Shown piece after piece: positions 1 to 30,334 of a stretch of DNA of 64,000 nt. This DNA is from Lytechinus pictus (Eukaryota; Echinodermata; Echinoidea; Temnopleuroida; Toxopneustidae). The stretch is taken from assembly GCF_037042905.1 (NCBI RefSeq), contig NC_087261.1:21439617-21503616 (forward strand), written 5' to 3'. Under the pieces are notes generated by a model. The model made no database searches, was not told where the DNA came from, and saw nothing but the letters and a program-made list of their open reading frames with translations. Positions within the stretch are counted from its first letter, which is position 1, and every line of letters starts with the position of its first letter. The position numbers and the translations under genes were made by a program.

Positions 1-60
1 CTGAATGAACGATATCGAACAACCAATCAAATCACAAGGATCTATCTAGGTGTCATATAA
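1..60 (+). repeat. Terminal part of a MITE, cut by window start
   Basis: These 60 bases are identical to 475-534, the end of the MITE at 232-535, and finish with the same terminal motif TAGGTGTCATATAA. This is therefore a third copy of that family, with its other end outside the window. Confidence 0.8.
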
Positions 61-61
61 T

Positions 62-231
62 ATACAAATAATGAATGTTTATGAGTGCAATGGACAGAAT
101 ACTTCATGAGGTGAAAGATGAAAGGATCCATTCAACGAGGCGTAGCGGAGTTCAATGGATCATTATTTCATCTTTCACCAAATGAAGTATTCTGTCCATT
201 GCACGAATGAAAAAAACATTCATTATTTGGT
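62..231. repeat. Hairpin element in left arm
   Basis: An internal inverted repeat: CAAATAATGAATGTTT and GTGCAATGGACAGAATACTT near 64-106 recur reversed near 184-230. The loop region contains GGATCCATT and its reverse around a GCGTAGCGG core. The mirror copy is at 952-1121. Confidence 0.75.
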
Positions 232-535
232 TTATATGACACCTAAAAATTGATTTTTGTTTTCATATGAAATTTGTGAATTTCGGTGCAAAACATGCTC
301 ATGCAGTGCGAGTTTGGTCTGTTGAGTGTTACGTCATTACAACATGCGCACTGCTGGTGCCTGCAGCTGCAGTCTCGGTGCGCGCGCCCGTGCAATGGAC
401 AAGATCGTATGGATCCAAAATTGCACGATGAATGGATCCAAAATTGCACGGTGGATGACGTTATTGCAAAATGGGCTGAATGAACGATATCGAACAACCA
501 ATCAAATCACAAGGATCTATCTAGGTGTCATATAA
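232..535 (+). mobile_element. MITE, 304 bp, ends TTATATGACACCTA
   Basis: The ends TTATATGACACCTA and TAGGTGTCATATAA are perfect 14 bp inverted repeats. Inside is a short direct repeat of ATGGATCCAAAATTGCAC near 408-450. Nothing codes for a transposase, so the element is non-autonomous. The superfamily is not clear because I could not fix a target-site duplication. Confidence 0.75.
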
Positions 536-647
536 TTACATATAACTAGAGAATGATTGAAAGTAATAATTAGAAAGGCAGTCTACTGGTCATTAATAAA
601 TAGACTAGAAAAAAAAATGATGATGAGTATTGTATTACTATTCTGAT

Positions 648-951
648 TTATATGACACCTAGATAGATCCTTGTGATTTGATTGGTTGTTCGATATCGTT
701 CATTCAGCCCATTTTGCAATAACGTCATCCACCGTGCAATTTTGGATCCATTCATCGTGCAATTTTGGATCCATACGATCTTGTCCATTGCACGGGCGCG
801 CGCACCGAGACTGCAGCTGCAGGCACCAGCAGTGCGCATGTTGTAATGACGTAACACTCAACAGACCAAACTCGCACTGCATGAGCATGTTTTGCACCGA
901 AATTCACAAATTTCATATGAAAACAAAAATCAATTTTTAGGTGTCATATAA
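648..951 (-). mobile_element. Second MITE copy, inverted
   Basis: Mirror image of the 232-535 element with the same 14 bp ends. The near-identity suggests recent duplication as part of the larger palindrome rather than independent insertion. Confidence 0.75.
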
Positions 952-1121
952 ACCAAATAATGAATGTTTTTTTCATTCGTGCAATGGACAGAATACTTCA
1001 TTCGGTGAAAGATGAAATAATGATCCATTGAACTCCGCTACGCCTCGTTGAATGGATCCTTTCATCTTTCACCTCATGAAGTATTCTGTCCATTGCACTC
1101 ATAAACATTCATTATTTGTAT
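952..1121. repeat. Hairpin element in right arm
   Basis: Reverse copy of the hairpin at 62-231, including the CATTGCAC and GGATCC segments and the CGCTACGCC core. Confidence 0.7.
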
Positions 1122-1122
1122 A

Positions 1123-2512
1123 ACATTACTCAGCTTCTGCATTTCATTATTATTTTATAGAAATTTCGCCAAACATTGGGCTAGATTATATTTTGTGTGA
1201 TGTGTTTTCTAAGTTGATATTTGTACGCAGTACGACATGTGGGGGTAATATGCTTCCGAGCAATAGCTATTTCTTATGCTTTTATCACCACTGACCAGCG
1301 TGTAGCACTGCTCCATTCTGTATTGTTTGTTTGTACCATGTATAATGTCATCTATGCTTGTATCATGAGTTGGTCAAATAAATAATAGTAATAATAATAA
1401 TTTTAATTTACCGATCTTTACACCCCTTCACAGACAAATTCAATCAATCGTTTTCAGAGAAAGGCAAAATGAAATAAACATAAACAAGATATATGCATGA
1501 GTGTTCTTGTCATTTTAGTATTCACATATCTTTGTCTTGCTCATATTCTTCAATAATTATTATCAATTTCAGTTTTGAAGTATGTTCCCGTACAAAAATT
1601 TTCCCAAGGTGGGGGGAGGTGGGTCAAGACGAAAAAACCCAAAAGCGAGGAAGTAAAGTGACCAAGCTTGTCATTGGGGAGCTTGTGCATTTTCTAAAGT
1701 GAAATCCAAGGATTTCTGCAAAATTTTGTCAGAGTGCGAACAGTTTTCAGAAAGAGTGTATAAGGTTTTTTTTTTTTTTTTTTTTTTTTTGGGGGGGGGC
1801 AATGGTCCCCCACCCCTTCCCATTAAATGATTTTAACTTTGATTAGTTGGTTTGTTTTATATAAAACAAGAGTATATTTGATGCTCTGACTGAAATATTG
1901 CTAAAATTTTCAAAAAGGTAACAGTTACTCAACAGCAAATTGTGGGTTTTTCCCCATATCAATAATACACTGTCCAACATGTGCATATTCCTGCGATTCC
2001 TAAAGCACAGTAAAAAGCGCTAGTATTACAGGCACCAGGCATGCCGGGTGTTGTAGGTTTTTTGGCTACATGAAATGCCCCTTCTTTCCTTTCTTCATTT
2101 TAAGTAGTTGATATATGTTTTCCTTACATTATCACTTTGGTCTTTTTTTCTTCGTCTCCTTCGTCAACCTTTTTGAAAGAGCAGGAAGAAAAAGGAAATA
2201 TGAACAAATGAATTAATTTACCCATTATCTTCTTTTTTTTGGACGTAAATGTATGATGGAAACAGAAACGGCTGATTTATTCTTTTTTTTTCGCTGCTCA
2301 TTCTCTCAATAATGTTGGTGTCGCCCCCCCCCCCCCCCCACCCTCCTCCATCCATTTCGCATTCGGCAGCACGCCCCTCCTTTTCATCCAACACCATTGT
2401 TGGTATATGTTTTTCTAGGACATGTCATGCATGTGGGGAGAAACTTCTCGCTTGATGCCCGCCAGTCAAGGCAATGACGAAAATCGTATGTTTGCAAGCA
2501 CACGGTCTATAA
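1123..2512. other. Non-coding stretch with homopolymer tracts
   Basis: No exon-like sequence found. It contains a run of more than 20 T followed by G near 1768-1798, a C run near 2324-2339 and several shorter T runs. The small open frame near 1493 lacks any recognisable motif or splice context. Confidence 0.5.
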
Positions 2513-2827
2513 GGCTCGTAATCTGAAGTCAGGTTTAACTTAAACTCAGGTTTAAAGTTCTGGTTCAAGTATGGATAGCCAATTGTTACATAAATCACTA
2601 ACTGACAGTAAAGATATCATATTTCAGCTCATTTGGCTATCAAATCATTCATAATTGTCTAGTAAGTATAAATAGATTATTGTCTTCATCATCGATGAAT
2701 CAGGAAAGAGCACAGTTAACGTAGGAAACGTACAACTTAATAAACATTTTGACACTTTTGGCTTTCCATAATTCTAGCACAGAGTTCGACCATGGTTTGA
2801 GTTAAACCTGACTTCAGAATACGGGCC
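2513..2827. mobile_element. Dispersed inverted-repeat element, copy 1
   Basis: Starts with a decayed form and ends with an intact form of the motif GGCCCGTATTCTGAAGTCAG (reversed at the right end, followed by TTTAA-rich sequence). A second copy of about the same length with clean ends lies at 50395-50713. Small size, inverted ends and no coding capacity fit a MITE. Confidence 0.7.
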
Positions 2828-2864
2828 TAAGTGTGTATTTGAGTTTTGTCAGACGTGTATCAAT

Positions 2865-3040
2865 CAGATATGATTATTTACGTCTGGGACCGACCTTTAA
2901 CGTCACCATCCGAAAGACGTGACCAGGGCTCGAACCTCGAACCTCTGCATCAATTTGTAACTTCCCCACAGCTTGGATTAAAGGCGCACGCCACAACGCC
3001 CTTAGACGAGGCGCGCACTTTAAGGGGCACTCGTTAACAC
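2865..3040 (-). repeat. Probable tRNA-derived SINE fragment
   Basis: Read on minus it contains GGTTCGAGCCC, a good match to an RNA polymerase III B box, followed by a GACGT...AAAGGTCGGTCCC tail like that of many marine-invertebrate SINEs. The A box is poor. The plus-strand frame here is just the SINE read backwards. Confidence 0.45.
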
Positions 3041-4382
3041 AATGAGATGGTTAATTTTCAGGTGAAAGGGACACAGAACGCGTTCGTAATAGCTTGTAAA
3101 AATACTGATAAACTTAAATATCATTTTATTACATTTCGTATTCTAAGCCCCAAGACTCTAATTATCCGTGTAAAATCTCGAAAAATGATATTAGGTTTCA
3201 GAAAATAACAAGAATATATTGGCTTCTTTACACAAAAGACTCACTCCATAAAAAAAAAAACAATATACCTTTCGCCTCCTTCCAAATGCATTTACAATCA
3301 TTTATTCAGCTTTCAAACATAATTATCCGACAAAACATTAAACATAACAATACAAAAGAAATAATTTGGAAAAATACCTAATTATCTGCATCACCAATAA
3401 TCATGAATGAAAGGAAAATAATTTATAATATTTTCCCCATACTCCAGGGTTCTGGAATATTCTCTGAGCGCAATGAATATGTTTTACCTGATAATTGCAA
3501 TAACTACTTTTAAAATAATTTCGAACATCAAAGTTCAGCGTTCGAACCTAGTTAAGTAGCCTAGGCATTATCGTCATAAATATGAGCAGAACGAGAAACA
3601 CTAACAGGACTCTAATAGGGCGTTACAAGAAACTTACGATCAATTGCAAGTCAATTTTTGGTCCCTAAATCCCTCAAATGTCTTGCACTCAATTGCAAAT
3701 TTATGATTAATTGCTAATCTACTCCCGGAAAGAAGGGGTGTAATCTGATTTGCTACAACTAACGTTGATCTATCAGTTGTAATATTGCAACAAAACATTT
3801 GCAATTGATTGCAAATACTTTCTTGCAACACCCTTTACGGTGTTTTCGCAACAGCTATGCAGACGCTTTTTGTAACGTAGAGAACCCATCTTCAAATGCC
3901 CGTCATGACAGTTAAACCTTTGTCGAAAGTCTGTGAGTCGTAACAGGAGTTTCGTCTGTGACCCTGGACACACGACATATTTGCGATTTATTTTCGTCAG
4001 CTGTGAAACGTCGGACGAAACTGCTGTTCCTATTCGCCGACCCTCGACAAAGACTTCCTTTTGATTTGACTTGTTGCATTGTGGGATTCATTTCGCTGAG
4101 CGAAATACCCGTATTGTCATTAGGTGTCTGTAATCGGTGCTTCTCAAATGCTGTATTATTAGTATTCACTTTTACTACAATGTGTCAGACTTCATTTACA
4201 TAAAATTTCCTTACAAAATAAATTTAAATTTAAGGGCACCAGATTTTGTGAAAAGTATTTGAAATCCCTCCAAATTAAATACCCATATAGGTCTTTATGA
4301 CACATTCGGAGCTAACCTAATTATAATTTCTTTCCTTGAGCCACAGATGAGGTAAAGCATTAAAAATAGCAATTTTATGACT
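3041..4382. other. Non-coding, AT-rich with dispersed-repeat traces
   Basis: No exon found. Around 3635-3835 there are repeated ATTGCAATTGAT/GCAAATT words, probably an old interspersed repeat. The open frames at 3912-4203 overlap on both strands without splice or family support. Confidence 0.4.
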
Positions 4383-4388
4383 TTTATT
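4383..4388 (-). promoter_or_regulatory. Candidate poly(A) signal of the CUB-like receptor gene
   Basis: AATAAA on minus, about 180 bases beyond the stop codon at 4568-4570, a normal distance for a short 3' UTR. No transcript evidence. Confidence 0.45.
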
Positions 4389-4567
4389 GGTCGTCCAACC
4401 GGATTCCAATATATTTCATGAACATTAAAGTTTACAGTTTGTTAAACATTCGATACTTATTAAATTCTAAAAAAGGGGGGAAAATGACGCTAAAATGTCT
4501 TTTAGAAAACCTAGCCGTAAATCAGCCTCTGATCATCGTTATACCACAGGTTTGCCCCTTAACACTG

Positions 4568-24058
<19,491 letters not shown>

Positions 24059-24814
24059 GACGGAAAATGAGTTTCCCGAAACATATCTCATGTCATCTAA
24101 TCATGATGTGCATAATCCGAGTGATCCGCGATTCGTGTGTTCCCGCGCGTAACAACGCGCGCTGTGCCATGTCGAAGACTGCCCTTAGCTCATGGGCTGT
24201 TTCATTTGAGCTAATTGGAAGTCAGCCTCTTCCCTTTCTTCGTCAAATTTGGATAATTTCCATCTTCCTGAGAAAAATCATCATTCTGTCGGAAGTGTTC
24301 CGAAGTGACCATGCCATCCCATCAGGTGCAGCTCGTCGGGAAGGACCAGGTGCTCATGCCCCCCCCCCCCTCCTTCCCCCCCCCCCCAAAAAAAAAAAAA
24401 AAATGAGAGCAAATAGCATGCATGCCCATTTTCTGATAATGTTCCTTCACTGCCATTCTGAAGTATGAAGTTACATAATTTGCTTGTTCTTTTGCTAATT
24501 GCTTGGAAGAAAGTAGCGGGGGAAATACGAGTTAGTCGCCACCCCCCCCTCCCCCCTCCCCCACCTCTTCTTTCATGAACGCCTGGATCCACCTCTGCCT
24601 GACAGGGCGTATCAAGTTCAATCGTGAACCGAACTTGGTTTTGAGGGCCAATAATTTCAATCATTTGGATAGAGCATGAAGGTGTCTACTCTTAATTCAA
24701 TTATATTCACTTCTATTGAATGATAAATTACACAAACCTGCTTGCCAATATTCATATTAGCTCTGCATTGTACATTGTATTTGAATACAAGTTCGTTTTT
24801 GACAATCTCTGCCT
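24059..24814. other. Upstream region of the receptor gene
   Basis: Presumed 5' UTR and promoter side of the minus-strand receptor gene. There is a CG-rich patch near 24125-24165 (TCCCGCGCGTAACAACGCGC). No TATA box I would trust. C and A runs near 24360-24402 and C-rich DNA near 24541-24565. Frames here show no family. Confidence 0.35.
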
Positions 24815-25088
24815 AGGTAATTTCAATGGCAGTTTATAATCACTCGCGTCGCGTGCGGGTTCGTAATCACTCGCGTTTTGAATTTTTGGCGATTTTTTTT
24901 TTTTTTTTTTCGGTGCGATTTTTTTTAACGGTGTCTTCAATGGGACAGACATGCAGGGAAAATGAAATGAAATTGAAATTCGAGTTTCGTTTTAAGCCGG
25001 CAATTAAGTGCCTTAAAATAAAATGTACTCGACTACTGTTTTAACATAACAAACAAGCAAATCAGCCATGTGGCTCAACTAACTTAGA

Positions 25089-25358
25089 ATGGATCCGGAC
25101 TTCTACTGTGTCTTATACGAGGACTCCGAGTCGGAACTTGCCATATCTGCCACATCGATATTACATCGTATCATTCCCGTATGCGGACATGCCTGCATGC
25201 AATGGCCCCAAGGCGGCCTGCGGACCCGGCCGCGGTCGGACACGACGTGCATCGGTAGCATGGAGCAAGCTAACGTGAGTCGAGCCGAGTTAGATCCCAC
25301 GTTATATATGAGGCGCCGATTGTACCAATATTATATAGAACAATTATTTGTTATATAA
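25089..25358 (+). CDS. Hypothetical 89-aa ORF in left arm of foldback
   Basis: Starts MDPDFYCVLYEDSESELA and runs toward the AT-rich centre. The opposite arm (about 26455 down to 26197) keeps the same frame open on minus, with ATG changed to ATA and one in-frame 3-base deletion. No homology recognised. It could be a captured exon or an element-encoded peptide; chance openness is possible, since the opposite strand is also open over 65 codons. Confidence 0.3.
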   Translation: MDPDFYCVLYEDSESELAISATSILHRIIPVCGHACMQWPQGGLRTRPRSDTTCIGSMEQANVSRAELDPTLYMRRRLYQYYIEQLFVI

Positions 25359-25859
25359 TCATTATTCATTAAATAATAACTATTATTTATATATAATTTA
25401 CATTCTATTTGTAAATAATAACTATTATATAAAATAAAATTTCTAATTATTTATATATAATACCAAGTCATACTTTATTACTTGTAAATAATAATAGTTC
25501 GACATTCCATTATTTATAAATAATGATTATTTGTTTTTCATTATCTATAAATAATAATTTTTGTGTGTTCATTATTTATAAATAATGACACTGCATACTT
25601 CATTATTTATGAATAATTGCAATTCGTTTTTTATTATTTATAAATAAGTTTGTCGAGTTTTCTATTATTTGTAAATGATAATTATCTATTAACAACGCCA
25701 GTGCACATTTCTTTATTTATAAATAATTTGTTGAGTTTCCCATTATTTAAAAATAATGAAAATTCATCGTGTTTCATTATTTATAAATAACATTTTTGTT
25801 TGAATATCCCATTATTTATAAATAATCATTATTTATAAACGATTTTTACAGTTTGCCAT

Positions 25860-26040
25860 TATATACAAATAATCGTTATTTATATACAAATAACCATTAT
25901 TTATAAATAATGAAAAACAAATAATCATTATTTATAAATAATGAAAAACAAATAATCATTATTTATAAATAATGAAAAACAAATAATCATTATTTATAAA
26001 TAATGAAAAACAAATAATCATTATTTATAAATAATAGAAT
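25860..26040 (+). repeat. ~31 bp AT-rich tandem repeat
   Basis: Four to five copies of a unit containing CATTATTTATAAATAATG and AAAAACAAATAAT. Each unit is itself a short palindrome. It lies at the centre of the foldback. Confidence 0.85.
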
Positions 26041-26730
26041 GTCGAACTATTATTATTTACAAATAATGAAGTATTACTTGGAATTATATATAAATAATTA
26101 GAAATGTTATTTTATATAATAGTAATTATTTACAAATAGAATGTAAATTATATATAAATAATAGTTATTATTTAATGAATAATGATTATGTTACAAATAA
26201 TTGTTCTATATAATATTGGTACAATCGGCGCCTCCTATGTAACGTGGGAGCTAACTCAGCTCGACTCACGTTAGCTTGCTCCATGCTACCGATGCACGTC
26301 GTGTCTGACCGCGGCCGGGTCCGGCCGCCTTGGGGCCATTGCATGCAGGCATGTCTGCATATGGGAATGATACGATGTAATATCGATGTGGCAGATATGG
26401 CAAGTTCCGACTCGGAGTCCTCGTATAAGACACAGTAGAAGTCCGGATCTATTCTAAGTTAGTTGAGCCACATGGCTGATTTGCTTGTTTGTTATGTTAA
26501 AACAGTAGTCGAGTACATCTTATTTAAGGCACTTGCCGGCTTAAAACGAAACTCGAATTTCAATTTCATTTTATTTTCCCAGCGTGTTTGTCCCATTGAA
26601 GACACCGTTAGAAAAAAAATCGCACCGAAATGAAAAAAAAATCGCCAAAAATAAAAAACGCGTGTGATTACCAACGCGACGCGAGTGATTACGAACGCGA
26701 GTGAATATAATAAGCCATTTCAATAACTTT

Positions 26731-28505
26731 TTAGATTGATTTTTATTTTGCAAACTCCTTCTACCTTCGGCATTTTTTTCTCACTCCCTTTTTTTTGTCG
26801 ATATGGGGTCTCTAATTGTTTCACTTTCTACCAACTTTCTTTGGAATAGTGCATAACTCGCGAAACTATATTACACGACTAACCCGATCGGGTGATCATG
26901 CAGTCAAGGAATTCTTATTTATAACGAAGAGAGGCAAATGTAGACTCCTTTGAGTCCTTGCCAAAGGGCGTGAGTGCTGCAGCGGGACTTGAATCCACTG
27001 ACCTTGTGGTTCAAAGTCCGGAGACTGATCCAGTGAGCCCCGACACTTTATTTGCATTCGCTACCCATTGAAACCCTGCAGGGCCGTAGCCAGGAATTAT
27101 TGTGAGTGTGGGGGGGGTCTGAATTAAACGAACGTGATAACCTTTTCCCGATATGCCTGCACATTTTAGTTGGACTCTACTCATTGTGGACGGGTTGGGG
27201 AGAGGCATTTGAAACCCTCGAACTTTCCATCCACCAAGCTAAAATGAACGACTTTCCCCCTTTTTTCTTCTCTTTATATATTTTATTATGTTGGCAAGCG
27301 GCGGGGGTCCCGCGGAATCCAGGGACCCCCCCCCCCCCCCCCCCGGCTACGACCCTGCCCTTCTGAGGAGAGCAGTACATGTATTTGTTGACAATGTAGA
27401 TCTACTCCGTTCGACTTCCTCAACTTTGGAAGAGGACCAAACTGAACTCACCTGCTACAAGTCTGGCAGAAACCGTACATAATTATCTCGCCACTATTAA
27501 CGTAATTTCCGTTGCCATGGTAATTCTTTGACTAATTCCACACAAACGCATATTCTTTAACCCAGCTCGTTCCCTACTTAACTTCAAAACACAACTTTAT
27601 GGCAAGAAAATCAGGACTAATTTGCGTAATGACTTGTTGTAATAAAAAACGCACTTTTCTATAACAAATTCACTATCGGCCAATCAAACCGAATGATTTC
27701 AGTAGCTTTTTACTGTTGTCGGAAATGTGTTATTATAACATATTTTATGAAATGGGTCCCATGTTAGTAAAGTAACTAGGGGCAGTTTTTTTGTCATTAT
27801 CACTATATCTAGATGTATACCTATAGTTCAAAATCTATTTTTAAAAATCACCAAATGAATTTTTTTTTTGTTACATTAGTAACTACACAAAAAAAGTAAT
27901 AAGCTTCGAAATCAAATATAAATTGTTGAAAATTAACATATGTGATCTACCACTCCCAAAACCACCAATAAGTCGCCAGGTAAGGTTCTCTGTAAATTGC
28001 CAAAATAGCAATTTAGTCTTTAATATAGCTTTAAAAATAGCTTTTCTAAAAGACCAATTCTTCTTCTTCATACTGTTAAAAATTTGAAGTTGTGAAGTTG
28101 AATAAAAGAAAAGATACAAGAGTTTCTTGGACCCTACTTTTTAGGACTGCTTGGAAGTTTCACTGAGATTACACAGTATGCACATCTCATGCTTGAGTGA
28201 ACCTCAAACTTCAAACCTTGTTTTCTCATTATTTGTTAAGGTCCTACTGAATTTCATCTGCATTCAATCAAGTACTTGCAATGATTATTGTTGGTCAATT
28301 TTAACATATTATATATCATTTTAAAGCTTAAGAAATGAATTTTCAATCTAAATAAAAATCTCAATATTCATTTTGGTCGACTTATTGTTGGTTTTGGGGT
28401 GGCAGGTCACATATTTGGAAGTCTTTGAATTACGTTTCATCTACCTTCCGACCCAGGGGCCTTTTGTAGGGAACTAGGAACACACTTTTTGAAAAGGAGG
28501 TACAC
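26731..28505. other. Non-coding with SINE-like and G/C tracts
   Basis: Around 26950-27060 a GGGACTTGAATCC segment, read on minus, matches a pol III B box (GGATTCAAGTCCC), suggesting an old tRNA-derived SINE. A C run is at 27325-27344. No exon supported; 27480-28500 shows nothing recognisable. Confidence 0.4.
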
Positions 28506-28508
28506 ATG

Positions 28509-28890
28509 GGGTGTTCGTAAGTTACGAGCGACTTATTTTTACGAACGATTAGTGATCCTTCCTTTTAATTAGCACCAATGAGAACAAAACGCTGTCCTGC
28601 CGAGCTCCTACGGGAGTTATACCTTGGTCACATTTGCTCTACGGCGGCCGTACGGCGAGTTGAAAACAGCCGTTTTAACATTTTTTTTTTACCAACTACA
28701 TATAGGTGGTTTGAATTAAAATTTATAAAACGGCTGTTTTCCACTTGCCATACGGCCGCCGTAGAGCAAATGTGACCAAGGTATTACCATAAACAGAAAC
28801 TTGTCTAGTACACCATTTACCATAAGAAAGGACCACCAGTCGTCGTACAGTAACTCGTAACTTCGTAACTTACGGCTTTATAAAACACCC
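28509..28890. mobile_element. GTTTCATAAAGCTG-family MITE interrupted by another MITE
   Basis: Left part GTGTTCGTAAGTTACGAGCG and right part ACTTACGGCTTTATAAAACA are the decayed ends of the family seen at 18938-19096. The TA-flanked MITE at 28622-28781 lies between them. Confidence 0.7.
28622..28781. mobile_element. TA-flanked MITE, copy 2 (160 bp)
   Basis: CCTTGGTCACATTTGCTCTA and its reverse at the two ends, with CGGCGGCCGTACGGCGAGT inside; TA on both sides. Better preserved than its host element, so it inserted later. Confidence 0.85.
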
Positions 28891-29196
28891 AGCACCTGGT
28901 TTATAAAAAGTGACAAGAATTCAAAATATCCCCTAAACAAAAAAAAACACTCATATCGGTGGTCAAAAGAAAATGTTGGATAAGATATCAAAAACATGTG
29001 TTTAAAAATTGGGGAAATAGTACTTCTATCTGAATTTTACTTCGGAAGCGTTGATTAAGATTTTTTGCTTCAATATGAGTGAACAGGATTTCATTTTCAT
29101 TTCTTTTATTCATTATTCTTACGTATGTGGAAATCAGTGACCTCAAAGCATCGTTGAGGGCGGCAATCAACAAGGTGAACAAACCGAGTTGAATCG

Positions 29197-29789
29197 TTTA
29201 AAGGAGAATGAAACTCTTGGAGCAAGTTAGCTTTTGTGAAAGCAGAAAAATCAAAGAATAAGATCAACAAAACTTTGAGTAAAATAGGACTAGCAATAAA
29301 AGAGTTATGAGCATTTGAATATTGAGATCACTAGTGCCATGTAGATCCTCCCATCGGCAATGCGACCAAGATCTGTGATGTCACACACGTACAACTCTCC
29401 CATTCGGACACTGAAAATATACCCCAAAACATCTCTTTTTGCTCATTCTAATCATATGACAAACGATTCATCAATGATATAATGTTGTGAAACCTCTGTA
29501 CTTGTCATCTCATAAAGAAAACACCTAACCTTGTGATAGACTCTATAAAAGTGAGAATAAAAGTGAAATAAGTACTAAAGTAATGAGGGAGTTGTACGTG
29601 TGTGATATCACAGATCTTGGTCGCATTGCCGATGAGAGGATCTACATGGCACTAGTGATCTCAATATTCAAATGCTCATAACTTTCTTATTATTCATTCA
29701 ATCTTCCTCAAACTTTCAACAATATGTTTCTTTGATTTTTCTCTTTGATATGGATTCAGCTAGTTTCAAGGGTTTCATTCTCCTTTAAT
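29197..29789. mobile_element. Foldback element with ~200 bp arms
   Basis: TTTAAAGGAGAATGAAAC at the left is mirrored by GTTTCATTCTCCTTTAA at the right. The inner arms contain CAATATTGAG/CTCAATATTC and GATCTGTGATGTCACACACG with its mirror. The middle is unique. Non-coding. Confidence 0.8.
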
Positions 29790-29840
29790 TTCCAATGATA
29801 GAACAACATTCTAAAACATGATTTTATATATGCATATATA

Positions 29841-29933
29841 TACCTGGATATGCCAATGTATTGAAGTAAATAATGTATATATATATAAATATATATATAT
29901 GATTTACTTCAATACAGTGGCATATCCAGGTAG
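29841..29933. repeat. Hairpin around an AT microsatellite
   Basis: TACCTGGATATGCCA then TGTATTGAAGTAAAT is mirrored by ATTTACTTCAATACAG then TGGCATATCCAGGTA, around a TATATA core. The right half adjoins a G/C-rich repeat (AGGGGCACATCCGGCCCGCG) that looks like a transposon end. Confidence 0.65.
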
Positions 29934-30334
29934 GGGCACATCCGGCCCGCGCTCGCTCCCCTATAGATATATAGATATTAAAAATATGTGTTATGATAAT
30001 ATGTCGTGTATACGCAAATGAATTAAGACCCCCCTTTTTTCTTTTTTTTTTTTTTTTTTTGCTTTTCAAATTTTTTTTGCCATAAATCACCAATGATTGA
30101 GAGTGCAGACCTTTTTTTTTTTGGGGGGGGGTTATTATTTTTTCTGTATAAAAACCCCCCCTTGCGAAATTCTGGATCAGCACCTATCTCAATGCATAAG
30201 AAACGAAAAATGACTAAGATGTAATTTTCTCCCCAAAGTTACTTCAGAATGATACATATACAGATAGTCAAAATCTTCATATGATGACAAAATATCTTGA
30301 AAATACCCCGGTGCTAGGTGTAAATAAGAATATA

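Larger units (their letters stand above)
61..1122. repeat. Large near-perfect palindrome (two ~475 bp arms)
   Basis: Bases x and 1183-x are complementary across about 61-537 and 646-1122, with a unique AT-rich spacer near 538-645. The same 84-, 69- and 65-codon chance frames occur in both arms in opposite orientation, which shows the arms are almost identical. Each arm holds one MITE and one hairpin element. Confidence 0.9.
24815..26730. mobile_element. 1.9 kb foldback element with ORF in both arms
   Basis: Bases x and about 51541-x are complementary from near 24815 to 26730. Outer arms carry ACTCGCG-rich ends and TTGGCGATTTTTTTT. Inner arms carry an 88-codon frame, and the centre is very AT-rich with many ATTATTTATAAATAAT palindromes. 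I recognise no transposase, and flanking duplications are not clear. Large foldback (TIR-only) transposons are the closest known type. Confidence 0.8.

Noticed and set aside
243-940. Matching 84-, 69- and 65-codon frames
   Set aside because: They occur only because the two palindrome arms are copies; several frames overlap on both strands and none shows a protein family.
24067-24468. 133-codon plus-strand frame
   Set aside because: It runs antisense to the signal-peptide exon's leader and ends in C and A runs; no recognisable domain.
25103-25300. 65-codon frame on minus in the foldback (and its twin at 26244)
   Set aside because: Antisense to the longer MDPDFYCVL frame; only one strand is likely to code, and neither has known homology.
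25860-26040. CRISPR-like regular repeats
   Set aside because: Units are contiguous AT-rich tandem copies without unique spacers, and the DNA is eukaryotic.
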